Shown here piece after piece: positions 17,092 through 26,222 of a stretch of 64,000 nt of DNA. The stretch is from Opitutaceae bacterium EW11. GTDB taxonomy: Bacteria; Verrucomicrobiota; Verrucomicrobiia; Opitutales; Opitutaceae. The stretch is taken from contig QAYY01000001.1 in the NCBI GenBank assembly GCA_003054665.1, forward strand, positions 857,501-921,500, read 5' to 3'. Each line of letters starts with the position of its first letter. Within the stretch, counting starts at the first letter, position 1. The notes under the pieces were generated by a model that worked only from the letters and a program-made list of their open reading frames with translations, made no database searches and was not told the DNA's origin. Both the position numbers and the translations under genes were made by a program.

Positions 17092-18976
17092 GTCGCAATC
17101 GACGGCCTCCGACGTGTCCCCGGCCGGGGTGGAGGTGCGCGGGCCCTTTGCGCTGGCGTCGGCAATCGCCGCGGTCGCGGCGCTGTACGTTCATTTTTTG
17201 ATCTTCGGCGAATTCGCCTTCCTCGAAGTGGTGCGCGTGGCGGTCCCGGCGGGCGCGCTGCCCAAGGTTCTGAGTGCGCTTGGTGCCGGCGGCATCGGGG
17301 GAAGCGTGCTCTGCGCCGTGCTGCTGCGGGCACGGATCGGGCGCTGGGTCACCCTCGCGGGGTTCGCCGGCTGCGCGGCGTCCGCCCTCTGGGCGATGCA
17401 CCTGGACTCGGTCATGTCCGCCGTGCTGGCGGCGGGCCTTTCGGGGCTGACGCTCGGCGTCACGACCGTGGGCCTGGCAATGTGCCTGCGGCCGACGGTT
17501 CACCTCAGTCGTCTCGGGCTGACCTGCGGCGCCGGCACCGGAATCGCCTATGGAATCTGCAATCTTCCGGCGGTGTTCAGCGCCCCTCCTCGTATCCAGA
17601 TTGCCATTGCGTTCTTCGCTTCGGTCGCCGGGCTCGTCGCCGCCCTGGGCCTGGCTTCGAACACCCATCACCACTCCGACGCGACCGACTACAAGCCGCG
17701 CGCGATCGCGGTGTGGATCCTGGTTTTTCTCACGCTCGTGTGGCTCGACTCCGCGGCGTTCTACGTCATCCAGCACACGGAGTACCTGAAATCGAACACC
17801 TGGGAAGGTTCGCTGGCGCTCGTCGGCAACGCTTTCGTGCACCTGCTCGCGGCCGTGCTGGCCGGCGTCGCCCTGGACCGACGCCGTTTCGGGCCGACGG
17901 CGATCACCGCGGCGGTCTGTCTTGTCGTGGCCTGCCTGATCATCGCCGGTTCGGCCCGCCACGCCGCGCTGGCGCGGGTGCTCTACATGACCGGCGTTTC
18001 GCTCTACTCGACGGCGCTCGTGTATTTCCCCGCCCGAAGCGGACGCCGCTGGGTGGCCGCCGGACTCTACGCCATCTCCGGCTGGATCGGTTCGGCGATC
18101 GGCATCGGCATAGCGGAAAACCTCCACCGGATTCCGGCCTGGACCGTCGCCGTCGCCGCGCTCCTCCTGACCGGCGCGTTTGCGCTTCGCCGCCGGGCGC
18201 GCGGCCCGGAAGGCGTGGGAATCCTGTTCGGCGCGGCGGTTCTGTTCGTCTTCGCCGCTCCCGGCAGTTCGGCCGGAATTCCGGATCCGGCTCCGGCGCC
18301 GGAGGAGTTCGGCCGCCGCGTCTACGTCGACGAGGGCTGCATGTACTGCCATTCGCAATACGTCCGGCCGTCCACGGACGACGTGATCAAATGGGGACCG
18401 GCGGAGCCTCTCGCGCACCGGCTCGAAGAAAAACCCCCGCTCTTCGGCAACCGCAGGCAGGGTCCGGATCTTTCCGAAGTCGGCACGCGCCGCACGTCCG
18501 AGTGGAACGAAGCGCACCTCGAGGCTCCACGGGCCATCAGCCCCGGCTCGCGCATGCCCAGCTACGCCTACCTGTTTCGTCCCGGCGATCCGCGCGGGCC
18601 CGCCCTGCTTGCTTACCTGTCGTCGCTCGGCCGGGACGTCTGGCCGGAGCGTCTGGCGATCGTCGACCGATGGAAGCCGGACCCTGCCGCGACCGTCTTG
18701 CCGCCGGACCGGCAGGCTCGGCTGTTCTCCAAAGTCTGCGCGCAGTGCCACGGCCCGGACGGGCGGGGCGACGGTCCGGCGGCCCGGAAACTGCAGCTGA
18801 AGCCGGCAAACCTGCACGAGCCCTGGAAGCGGGTCGACCCGGCGAACGAAGCCGTTTCGCTCGCCCGAATCGCCAAATTCGGCGTGCCCGGCACCGCGAT
18901 GGCGGGCCACGAAACCCTCACCGATTCGGAGGTTTTATCGCTGGTCGCTTATTTGGAAACGCTGCACCGTAGCTGA
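17072..18976 (+). CDS. Polytopic (MFS-like) membrane domain fused to CcoO-like and a second cytochrome c domain
   Basis: The product is 634 residues. Residues 1 to about 400 form 12 or more membrane helices with an MFS-like look, including a cytoplasmic-type loop with THHHSD. The next domain closely resembles the soluble part of CcoO: GRRVYVDEGCMYCHSQYVRP has the haem motif C423-M-Y-C426-H427, followed by GPDLSEVG, SEWNEAHL and the Met-ligand region SRMPSYAY. A second CcoP-like domain has C556-A-Q-C559-H560 and ends near a TAMAGH Met. The start is ATG 17072 (an in-frame GTG sits three bases upstream). The CcoN-like gene and a small membrane gene precede it, and a response regulator follows 46 bp downstream. 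A transporter-like domain joined to oxidase cytochromes is unusual. Function is unknown; electron delivery to the CcoN-like subunit is likely. Confidence 0.78.
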   Translation: MSPSSPESQSTASDVSPAGVEVRGPFALASAIAAVAALYVHFLIFGEFAFLEVVRVAVPAGALPKVLSALGAGGIGGSVLCAVLLRARIGRWVTLAGFAGCAASALWAMHLDSVMSAVLAAGLSGLTLGVTTVGLAMCLRPTVHLSRLGLTCGAGTGIAYGICNLPAVFSAPPRIQIAIAFFASVAGLVAALGLASNTHHHSDATDYKPRAIAVWILVFLTLVWLDSAAFYVIQHTEYLKSNTWEGSLALVGNAFVHLLAAVLAGVALDRRRFGPTAITAAVCLVVACLIIAGSARHAALARVLYMTGVSLYSTALVYFPARSGRRWVAAGLYAISGWIGSAIGIGIAENLHRIPAWTVAVAALLLTGAFALRRRARGPEGVGILFGAAVLFVFAAPGSSAGIPDPAPAPEEFGRRVYVDEGCMYCHSQYVRPSTDDVIKWGPAEPLAHRLEEKPPLFGNRRQGPDLSEVGTRRTSEWNEAHLEAPRAISPGSRMPSYAYLFRPGDPRGPALLAYLSSLGRDVWPERLAIVDRWKPDPAATVLPPDRQARLFSKVCAQCHGPDGRGDGPAARKLQLKPANLHEPWKRVDPANEAVSLARIAKFGVPGTAMAGHETLTDSEVLSLVAYLETLHRS

Positions 18977-19022
18977 GGTCGCACAAGGGGTCCGCCGCCG
19001 GACACCTTCAGATCGAACCCTC

Positions 19023-19688
19023 ATGCGAGCACTCATTGTCGAAGACGAACGCAAGGTCGGCCAGTTCGTGGAACGGGCCCTCAGCGAACAGAGCTACAGC
19101 ACGCGCCTGGTCCGCACGATCGCGGAGGCAAAAGACGCGCTCGCCGAGGCGCCGTACGACGTCGTGATCCTGGACCTGGGCCTGCCCGACGGCGACGGCC
19201 TCGATCTGTTGCGAGAATGGCGCCGGAACCGTTTCCTCGAGCCCGTCATCATTCTCAGCGCCCGCGACGCCGTGGCGGACCGGATCCAGGGCCTGAACCT
19301 CGGCGCGGACGATTACCTGCCCAAACCGTTTTCCATCGACGAACTGCTCGCGCGCATCCGCTCCGTGGTGCGCCGGCAGAGCGGGGCGAAAAGCACGGTG
19401 CTCTCCCACGGCGCCATCCGCCTCGACCTCCTCGGCCGCGTCGCGACGCTCAACGGCAACCCCGTCGAACTCACCAGCCGCGAATTCGCGCTGCTCGAGC
19501 TTTTCCTGCAGAATCCCGGTCGCGTTCTCACCAGAACCCTCATTTCCGAGAAAGTCTGGGAAGCCTGCTACGACCTGGAGACGAACCTGATCGACGTGTA
19601 CGTCCGCCGCCTCCGCAAGAAATTCGAAACCTCGCCGGAACGACCCCTGATCAAAACCGTGCGCGGCACCGGCTACCAACTGGTATGA
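19023..19688 (+). CDS. OmpR/PhoB-type response regulator
   Basis: This 221-residue two-domain regulator has an N-terminal receiver with the acidic pair VEDE at 7-10, phosphoacceptor Asp51 in VVILDLGLPDGDG, and the Lys in YLPKPFS. The C-terminal winged helix contains LTSREFALLELF and ends with the family signature KTVRGTGYQLV. It overlaps the histidine kinase start by ATGA and lies 46 bp after the MFS-cytochrome fusion. The closest look is to CusR/CopR-type regulators, so a copper or redox signal is a reasonable guess, not shown by sequence. Confidence 0.93.
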   Translation: MRALIVEDERKVGQFVERALSEQSYSTRLVRTIAEAKDALAEAPYDVVILDLGLPDGDGLDLLREWRRNRFLEPVIILSARDAVADRIQGLNLGADDYLPKPFSIDELLARIRSVVRRQSGAKSTVLSHGAIRLDLLGRVATLNGNPVELTSREFALLELFLQNPGRVLTRTLISEKVWEACYDLETNLIDVYVRRLRKKFETSPERPLIKTVRGTGYQLV

Positions 19689-21049
19689 CCTCCATCTCGC
19701 TCCGCGTCACGCTGGCGTTCGCCGCCGTCGTGACCGCCACCACCGCGGCGCTCCTTGTATTGGGAGGCTGGATGCTTTCTCGGCAGATGGTGCGGGGCAT
19801 CGATTTTCTGAACGAGGCCGAATTCGTCGAACTCAAGGACCGTCTCGGCGACCAGCCCGATGCCCTGACCCCCGACTCGATCAAGGCGAAGATCGGAAAT
19901 CATCTGATCATCGACGCCTCGCTCTACTACTGCCAGGTGCACGACTCGAAGGGAAACGTGCTCTTCCGCTCGGCCAACCTCGACGGCTCCTATCTACCGA
20001 TCGCGCTCACCCTCAGGCGGCAGGATCGCACGGTTGCGGTGAAGGAAATCGGCGACCTTCGCCTCTCGGACCTTCCGCTCGGACCGCTGAACGTCCAGAT
20101 CGCAAGCTCGCTGGAGGCCACGCGCCGCCTGCTCACGGACTACTATCGGGTGAGCGGCATCCTCCTGGTCTGCGCCGCCGCCGCGAGCCTCGGAATCGGC
20201 TACGGTTTCGCGCGGTTCACGCTGCGGCCGGTGAGGCTCATCACCGAAACCGCACGCCGCATCAGCGCGGCCAACCTGAGCGAACGGATCCCGGATGCGG
20301 GGAGGAGCGACGAAATCAGCCGGCTTGCTCGGCTGCTCAACGAAATGTTCGACCGGCTGGAACTGTCCTTCCAGCAGGTGCAACGCTTCAGCGCCGACGC
20401 GTCCCACGAGCTCAAGACCCCCCTTTCTCTCATCCAGCTCAATGCCGAGAAGCTGCGCGCCCAGGTGGCCTCCGACCCCGTCGCCACCGCGGCGGTGGAG
20501 GACCTGCTCGTCGAGATCGACCGGCTTCACCAGATCCTGGAGACGCTCTTGTTCATCGCCAAGGCCGAGGGCGGCGTGCTGCCGATCGACCGGCGCTTCG
20601 AGCTGCTGGAACGATTCGTCGACAGCTTCGCCGAGGATGCGCGGGTGCTGGCGGAAGATTCAGGCGTCCGGTTCGAGGTGGCGCGCAACGACCACGCGGA
20701 AATCAGCATCGAGCCCAATCTCATCCGGCAACTCCTGCTCAACCTGGTGACCAACGCCGTGCACGTCTCGCCGCCCGGGGGGACGATCGTCCTGTCCTCG
20801 CAGGCCGAAGACAGCCGTTGGACCTTGAGCGTCGCCGACGAAGGCCCGGGACTTCCCGCCGACCAGCTGGAACGCGTATTCGAACGGTTCGTACGCATCG
20901 AGCGCCCCGGGGCGACGGCACGCCGCGGTCACGGCCTCGGTCTCGCCATCTGCCGCAGCATCGCCGACCTCCACAACGGTCGCATCTACGCTCAAAACCG
21001 GCCCGACCGCTCCGGTTTGATCGTGACGGTGGAGTTGCCGCGTCGATAG
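19685..21049 (+). CDS. Sensor histidine kinase (CusS/QseC-like architecture)
   Basis: The product is 454 residues. There are two membrane helices (about 8-30 and 155-180) enclosing a periplasmic domain of about 125 residues, then HAMP, the H-box FSADASHELKTPLS with phosphoacceptor His241, and an HATPase domain with NLVTNAVH, a DEGPGLP G1 box and RGHGLGLAIC. It is the kinase partner of the overlapping response regulator. The periplasmic domain has no Met- or His-rich copper motif that I can see, so the signal is open. The frame from 19217 is an extension artefact. Confidence 0.92.
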   Translation: MTSISLRVTLAFAAVVTATTAALLVLGGWMLSRQMVRGIDFLNEAEFVELKDRLGDQPDALTPDSIKAKIGNHLIIDASLYYCQVHDSKGNVLFRSANLDGSYLPIALTLRRQDRTVAVKEIGDLRLSDLPLGPLNVQIASSLEATRRLLTDYYRVSGILLVCAAAASLGIGYGFARFTLRPVRLITETARRISAANLSERIPDAGRSDEISRLARLLNEMFDRLELSFQQVQRFSADASHELKTPLSLIQLNAEKLRAQVASDPVATAAVEDLLVEIDRLHQILETLLFIAKAEGGVLPIDRRFELLERFVDSFAEDARVLAEDSGVRFEVARNDHAEISIEPNLIRQLLLNLVTNAVHVSPPGGTIVLSSQAEDSRWTLSVADEGPGLPADQLERVFERFVRIERPGATARRGHGLGLAICRSIADLHNGRIYAQNRPDRSGLIVTVELPRR

Positions 21050-21053
21050 CCGC

Positions 21054-21125
21054 TGGCCGGCGCGCCGCACCCCAACGCCGCCGCAGCCGCAACGCGCTCG
21101 CGCGAACGGCGGACTTCGCCGGCCA
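21054..21125. repeat. Inverted repeat after histidine kinase gene
   Basis: Nine-base arms TGGCCGGCG (21054-21062) and CGCCGGCCA (21117-21125) are exact reverse complements separated by 54 nt in the gap between the kinase and the GH3 gene. It may end the upstream transcript or belong to the palindromes rich in CCGGCG found elsewhere in the window. No T-tract follows. Confidence 0.35.
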
Positions 21126-21216
21126 AAGGATGGAGAGCTCTCGGCACATTCGGCAACCCAACGGTACGAATACTCCGCCGCTTGCGCCGTGTCGGCGATC
21201 GCGCTCGATACAGGTC

Positions 21217-23691
21217 ATGACGCCCCGCCTCGCCCTCCTCCTGGGCTCCGCCTACGCGCTGCTTTCGTCGATCGCGCTCCACGCCGAATCCGCCAGCCTC
21301 TTCGTCCATGCCGCCCCCGAATCCAAAATCTACCGCGGTGGCTGGATCGACCTGAACAAGAACGGGCAGGAAGACCCCTACGAAAACCCCGCCCTCGAGA
21401 TCGAGGCGCGCATCGACGATCTCCTGCCGCGCATGACGCTCGAGGAGAAGACGGCGCAGATGGTGACGCTCTACGGTTTCCCCCGCGTCGCCAAAGACGA
21501 GCTTCCGACCGAGGCGTGGAAGACCGCGATGTGGAAGGACGGCATCGGCAACATCGACGAGCAGTCCAACGGCAACACCGGCTGGACCAACAACCTCCCC
21601 GACCCGAAATACGACCTGCCCTACTCGCTCCACGCCCGGGCGCTGAACGAAGTGCAGCGGTTCTTCGTCGAGCAGACCCGCCTGGGCATCCCGGCGGATT
21701 TCACCAACGAGGGCATTCGCGGCGTGCTGCACAGCAAGGCCACCAGTTTCCCCGCGGAATTGGGCGTCGCGAGCACGTGGGACGTCGATCTTGTCCATCA
21801 GATCGGCCAGATCACAGGCCGCGAGGCCCGCGCGCTGGGCTACACCAACGTGTATTCACCGGTCCTCGACGTCGCCCGCGATCCACGATGGGGTCGCACG
21901 ATCGAGTGTTATTCGGAGGATCCGTTTCTCGTCGGCGAACTCGGTCTCGCCCAAAGCCGGGGCATCCAGGAGGAACGCGTCGTCTCGACCCTGAAACACT
22001 TCGCCGTTTACAGCATCCCCAAGGGCGGACGCGACGGCGAGGCGCGCACCGATCCGCAGGCGAGCTGGCGCGAGGTCCAAACCGTGTACCTGGCCCCCTT
22101 CCGGCGCGTGATCCGCGACGGCGGTCCGCTCGGCGTCATGGCGTCGTACAACGACTACGACGGCATTCCCGTCGAGGGCAGCCGCCTCTTTCTCACCGAA
22201 ATCCTCCGTCACCAGTGGGGCTTCCGTGGATACGTCGTTTCCGACAGCGGGGCGGTCGAATTCATCCACATGAAACATCGCGTCGCGGCCACGCCAGCCG
22301 AGGCGATCCGTCAGTCGGTGGACGCGGGTCTCAACGTGCGCACCAACTTCACCTGGCCCGACGCCTACGTGGAGCCGCTCCGCCAGCTCGTGCGGGACGG
22401 CAAGCTCTCGATTGAGACGATCGATTCCCGGGTCCGCGACGTGCTCCGCGTGAAGTTCTGGCTCGGACTCTTTGACCGGCCGTACGTGCTCGATCCGGAC
22501 GGCGCGGATCGCGTCGTGCGCTCGTCGGCGCACCTGGCCGTGGCGGCCAAGGCGGCGCGCGAATCGATCGTCCTGCTCAAGAACGACTCCGGGATGCTCC
22601 CGCTAAAACGCGAAGCGGTGAAGCGCGTGCTCGTCGCCGGTCCGCTCGCCGACGACCCGCACGGCTGGTGGTCGCGTTACGGTCCGCAACGCCTGGATTT
22701 CGTCACCGTGCTCGCCGGACTGCGCGAGAAGCTCGGGCCAGCGGTCGAAGTCCGGTATGTCCAGGGCTGCGCGGTGAAGGACGCGAGTTTTCCCGAAAGC
22801 GACGTGTTGAAAGAGCCGGCTCCGGCCGATGTGAAGGCCGGAATCGACGCCGCGGTGGCCGCCGCAAACGACGTCGACGTGATCGTCGCCGCCCTGGGCG
22901 AGACCGACGAACTCTGCCGGGAGTCGGCCAGCCGAGTCAGCCTCGATCTTCCCGGCTACCAGGAGGACCTCCTTCGCGCGCTGCATGCGACGGGGAAACC
23001 GCTCGTGCTGGTGTTGAGCAACGGCCGCCCCCTCTCGATCAATTGGGCGGCAAAACACGTGCCTGCGATCCTCGAAATGTGGTTTCCGGGAGAAGAGGGA
23101 GGGCGGGCGCTGGCCGACATTCTCTTCGGAGACGTGAATCCCAGCGGCCATCTGCCCATCACCTTTCCCAAGAGCGTCGGCCAGATTCAGATGAACTTCC
23201 CGACCCATCCAGGGGCGCAGGACCGCGACCTCGGGCAGGTCTCGGGCGTGCTGTATCCGTTCGGCCATGGCCTGAGCTACACGACCTTCGCCTACAAGAA
23301 TCTGAAAATCTCGCCCCCTAATTCGGGACCTCAGGGTCACATCGCCGTCACCTGCGAGATCACCAACACCGGAGTCCGGGCAGGCGAGGAAGTCGTGCAG
23401 TTGTACCTGCGGGACGACTACAGCAGCGTCGTGACCTTCGAGCGCGTCCTCCGGGGTTTCAAGCGCGTCTCGCTCGCTCCGGGTGAAACGCGGACCGTGA
23501 CCTTCACCCTCAAGCCCGAACACCTCGAACTGTTGAACCGCGCAAACGAATGGGTGGTGGAGCCGGGGCGCTTCACCGTCTGGGTCGGTTCCTCCTCCGT
23601 CGACCTGCGTCTCGAAGGCAGCTTCGAAGTCGCCGGCTCCGCCGTGCCGGAAGGCGCGGTCGTGCCCGAGCAGCGGGTCGATCCGCGGTAA
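21217..23691 (+). CDS. Glycoside hydrolase family 3 (beta-glucosidase/beta-xylosidase type), secreted
   Basis: The product is 824 residues with a signal peptide (MTPRLALLLGSAYALLSSIALHAES). Domain order is the GH3 N-terminal barrel (about 60-400), the GH3 C-terminal domain (about 430-680) and a fibronectin type III-like domain (about 735-810). The expected nucleophile Asp343 lies in VVSDSGAVEF; other barrel motifs are PRWGRTIECYSEDP and STLKHFAVY. It hydrolyses beta-linked oligosaccharides in the periplasm or outside, and the exact sugar is not evident. The start at ATG 21217 gives the signal peptide; the frame runs far upstream in non-coding phase. It is likely a separate transcript from the two-component genes. 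Confidence 0.93.
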   Translation: MTPRLALLLGSAYALLSSIALHAESASLFVHAAPESKIYRGGWIDLNKNGQEDPYENPALEIEARIDDLLPRMTLEEKTAQMVTLYGFPRVAKDELPTEAWKTAMWKDGIGNIDEQSNGNTGWTNNLPDPKYDLPYSLHARALNEVQRFFVEQTRLGIPADFTNEGIRGVLHSKATSFPAELGVASTWDVDLVHQIGQITGREARALGYTNVYSPVLDVARDPRWGRTIECYSEDPFLVGELGLAQSRGIQEERVVSTLKHFAVYSIPKGGRDGEARTDPQASWREVQTVYLAPFRRVIRDGGPLGVMASYNDYDGIPVEGSRLFLTEILRHQWGFRGYVVSDSGAVEFIHMKHRVAATPAEAIRQSVDAGLNVRTNFTWPDAYVEPLRQLVRDGKLSIETIDSRVRDVLRVKFWLGLFDRPYVLDPDGADRVVRSSAHLAVAAKAARESIVLLKNDSGMLPLKREAVKRVLVAGPLADDPHGWWSRYGPQRLDFVTVLAGLREKLGPAVEVRYVQGCAVKDASFPESDVLKEPAPADVKAGIDAAVAAANDVDVIVAALGETDELCRESASRVSLDLPGYQEDLLRALHATGKPLVLVLSNGRPLSINWAAKHVPAILEMWFPGEEGGRALADILFGDVNPSGHLPITFPKSVGQIQMNFPTHPGAQDRDLGQVSGVLYPFGHGLSYTTFAYKNLKISPPNSGPQGHIAVTCEITNTGVRAGEEVVQLYLRDDYSSVVTFERVLRGFKRVSLAPGETRTVTFTLKPEHLELLNRANEWVVEPGRFTVWVGSSSVDLRLEGSFEVAGSAVPEGAVVPEQRVDPR

Positions 23692-23725
23692 ACCGGGATC
23701 ACAAAGGGCGCTTCCGGCCCAGAGT

Positions 23726-23743
23726 GCGGCGAACCTTCGCCGC
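23726..23743. terminator. Hairpin between convergent GH3 and cstA genes
   Basis: An exact 8-bp stem, GCGGCGAA / TTCGCCGC, with only CC between the arms lies in the 53-bp gap between two converging stop codons. The tight position supports a bidirectional terminator. A strong T-run is absent on both sides. Confidence 0.5.
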
Positions 23744-23744
23744 C

Positions 23745-25820
23745 TTAGTGCGCCGCCAACTCCGGTCCGTGTTTCGCGAGCGGCACGTACGGCTCTTCGC
23801 GGAGCACGGACTTTCTCCGGGCGCTTAGGAGCAGCCACGCCTCGCGGCCGCAGACGATCACGACCAGCGCGACGAGGATCAAAAACAGGCCGGTCACGGC
23901 GGCGTTCACCTGGGTGTTGAACAACATCCGTGACCATTCGTGCAGTTGCGCCGGCGTTCCTCCCGAAGCGAGGCTCCTTCTCAGGCCAGCGGCTTGGCTG
24001 AGGAAGCCGATTCGCGGATCTGGGCTGAAGATCTTCATCCAGCCGGCCGTCATCGTTACGGACAGCAACCAGGCCAGCGGCGCCACCGTGACCCAGAGAT
24101 AACGTAGGCGACCCATTTTGATCAGCACGATCGTGCCGAGCGACAAGGCGAGCACGGCGAGCAGTTGGTTCGCCACCCCGAAGATCGGCCACAGGCTGTT
24201 GATTCCGCCGAGCGGGTCGATCACGCCCTGGTAGAGAAACCAACCCCAGGTCGCAACGAAGGCGCCGCTCGCCAGCCAGTTGCCCACCGCGGAATCGGTT
24301 CGCCCAAGCGGTTTCCAGACCAGCCCGAGCAAATCCTGCGTCAGAAATCTCCCCACACGCGTGCCGGCGTCGATCGTCGTCAGGATGAACAGCGCCTCGA
24401 ACATGATCGCGAAGTGGTACCACAGCGCGAGGGCGGCCTTGCTGCCGAGCACGTGCGAGAACATCGCCGCCATGCCGACGGCGAACGTGGGCGCGCCGCC
24501 GGTGCGCCCGATCATGGTTTTCTCGCCGACGCTCGCCGCAAGGTCGGCCATCTGCGTTTCTGTCACCGGGTAACCCAGCGCGGTGACCTTCGCCACGACC
24601 GCAGCCGGTTCGCCCTTCATGTTGATGGCGAAGTATTCGCCCGGCTGCATGGCGCAGGCGGCGACCAGGGCCATCACGCCTACGAGCATCTCGGTGATCA
24701 TCGCTCCATAGCCGATCACGCGAATATCGCTTTCCCGCGTGATGAGCTTCGGCGTGGTCCCGGACGAGATCAGCGAGTGGAAGCCCGACACCGCCGCGCA
24801 AGCGATGGTGATGAAACAGAAGGGGAAAACGGGGCCGGCGACGACCGGTCCGGAACCGTCGATGAAGCTCGTCAGCGCCGGCATCTTCAAGGTGGGCGCG
24901 ATGATCACGATCGCCACGCCGAGCAGGGCCACCGCCCCGATCTTCATGAACGTGCTGAGGTAGTCGCGCGGCGCGAGCAGGAGCCAGACCGGAAGGATCG
25001 AGGCGAGCAGCCCGTATCCGATGATCCACCACGCGAGAGTGGTGCCCTTGAGCGTAAGGATCGGCTCCAGCCAGGAACCGTGCACATATTGCCCGGCCGC
25101 AACCGCCAGCAGGAGCCCGATCACCCCGGCTGCGCTGACAGCGCCAATCCTGCCGTTGGTCCAGTAACGAATTGCGCATCCCATGCCGATCGCGATGGGC
25201 ATCGTCGCGGCGATGGTGAACAAGCCCCACGGGCTTTCGGCCAGCGCGCGAACGACGACCAGGGCCAGCACCGCGATCAGGATGATCATGATCGCGATGA
25301 TGCTCACCAGGGCGAGAAAGCCGGCAAACGGCCCGACCTCGTCGGTCATCATCTGCCCCACCGACTTCCCGCGGCGGCGCGTCGAACAGAAAAGGACAAC
25401 CGAGTCGTGCACCGCTCCGCCCAGGGTCGCGCCGACGAGCATCCAGAGCAGTCCCGGGAGGAAGCCGAATTGCGCCGCCAGCACCGGCCCGACCAGCGGC
25501 CCCGGACCGGCAATCGCGGCGAAATGGTGCCCGAAAACGACCCAGCGATTCGTGCGGACATAGTCGCGGCCGTCCTCGTGCACGACAGCCGGCGTGGCAC
25601 GCAATTCGTCGAGCGTGAGCACCTTCGCCATCAGCCACGCGCTGTGAAAGCGGTAGGAAAGCACAAACACGCAAACGGACGCGACGATCACCCAAAGGGC
25701 GTTGACCGGCTCCCCCCGCGACCACGCCAGCGTGATGAGCGACACGAGCGTGAGCAGACCGACCAGAGACCAGCCGATGACGGAAGCGGCCGAGGGGTAA
25801 CGAGACGAAACGCGGGACAT
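23745..25820 (-). CDS. cstA: Carbon starvation protein CstA, pyruvate/peptide transporter
   Basis: This 691-residue membrane protein has about 16-18 hydrophobic segments. CstA hallmarks are visible: TNRWVVFGHHFAAIAGPGPLVGP, GATLGGAVHDSVVLF and, later, FALFITxTIDAGTR-like LTTIDAGTRVGRF. CstA-type proteins import pyruvate or peptides during carbon limitation. I chose the ATG at 25820 (MSRVSSRYP), because the upstream 42 residues of the open frame look non-coding. It converges with the GH3 gene and diverges from the nuo operon across a 402-bp gap. Confidence 0.9.
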   Translation of the reverse strand: MSRVSSRYPSAASVIGWSLVGLLTLVSLITLAWSRGEPVNALWVIVASVCVFVLSYRFHSAWLMAKVLTLDELRATPAVVHEDGRDYVRTNRWVVFGHHFAAIAGPGPLVGPVLAAQFGFLPGLLWMLVGATLGGAVHDSVVLFCSTRRRGKSVGQMMTDEVGPFAGFLALVSIIAIMIILIAVLALVVVRALAESPWGLFTIAATMPIAIGMGCAIRYWTNGRIGAVSAAGVIGLLLAVAAGQYVHGSWLEPILTLKGTTLAWWIIGYGLLASILPVWLLLAPRDYLSTFMKIGAVALLGVAIVIIAPTLKMPALTSFIDGSGPVVAGPVFPFCFITIACAAVSGFHSLISSGTTPKLITRESDIRVIGYGAMITEMLVGVMALVAACAMQPGEYFAINMKGEPAAVVAKVTALGYPVTETQMADLAASVGEKTMIGRTGGAPTFAVGMAAMFSHVLGSKAALALWYHFAIMFEALFILTTIDAGTRVGRFLTQDLLGLVWKPLGRTDSAVGNWLASGAFVATWGWFLYQGVIDPLGGINSLWPIFGVANQLLAVLALSLGTIVLIKMGRLRYLWVTVAPLAWLLSVTMTAGWMKIFSPDPRIGFLSQAAGLRRSLASGGTPAQLHEWSRMLFNTQVNAAVTGLFLILVALVVIVCGREAWLLLSARRKSVLREEPYVPLAKHGPELAAH

Positions 25821-26222
25821 GGGGTGAAGGCGCCGGGCCGGAAACTTACGCGTGAACCTCCATTCCGCCACGTAAATTTCCGGGGCCATCGGCGCGTCAA
25901 AAACCATCGCCGGCACCTGCGCGGAGACTGCCCGTGCCCCGAACATCGGCAGATCCGCGGCAACACAAGGTCACTCCACGAGCTTGAGTCTCCGTCGCGA
26001 TGCAGCTGCGCCCAGATTTCTCTGAGCCCCGGAGAATCAAGCTGTAGCGACGCTTTGGCGACAGCCTCGTCGGCTCGAACGCCCGGCACATCCGGGGGGT
26101 CTGGGAGCGTGCAGCTGCAGATTTTTCACCCGCTCATTGCCTCCGGAACAAAAAATGCGCAGCTTCTGCCAAGAAACATAGAGTTAAGCCCCACGTGTTC
26201 CTGTAAACATTTCAGGAGCAAA
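25821..26222. other. Divergent control region of cstA and the nuo operon
   Basis: This is 402 bp with no supported gene. The last 100 bp before nuoA are relatively AT-rich and contain a possible -10 (TAGAGT at 26179-26184) without a clear -35. AGGAG at 26214-26218 is a good ribosome-binding site 4 nt before the nuoA ATG. The palindrome GCAGCTGC occurs twice, near 26000 and near 26112. The rest shows nothing I can name. Confidence 0.45.

Noticed and set aside
22603-25725. 1040-codon minus frame across the GH3 gene and cstA
   Set aside because: It crosses two genes in the wrong phase, and its composition is Arg-rich and without motifs.
24165-26222. Very long plus frame opposite cstA that runs into nuoA
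   Set aside because: Only the last 124 codons (from ATG 26223) are a real gene; the rest is mirror sequence with His/Arg/Asp-rich composition.
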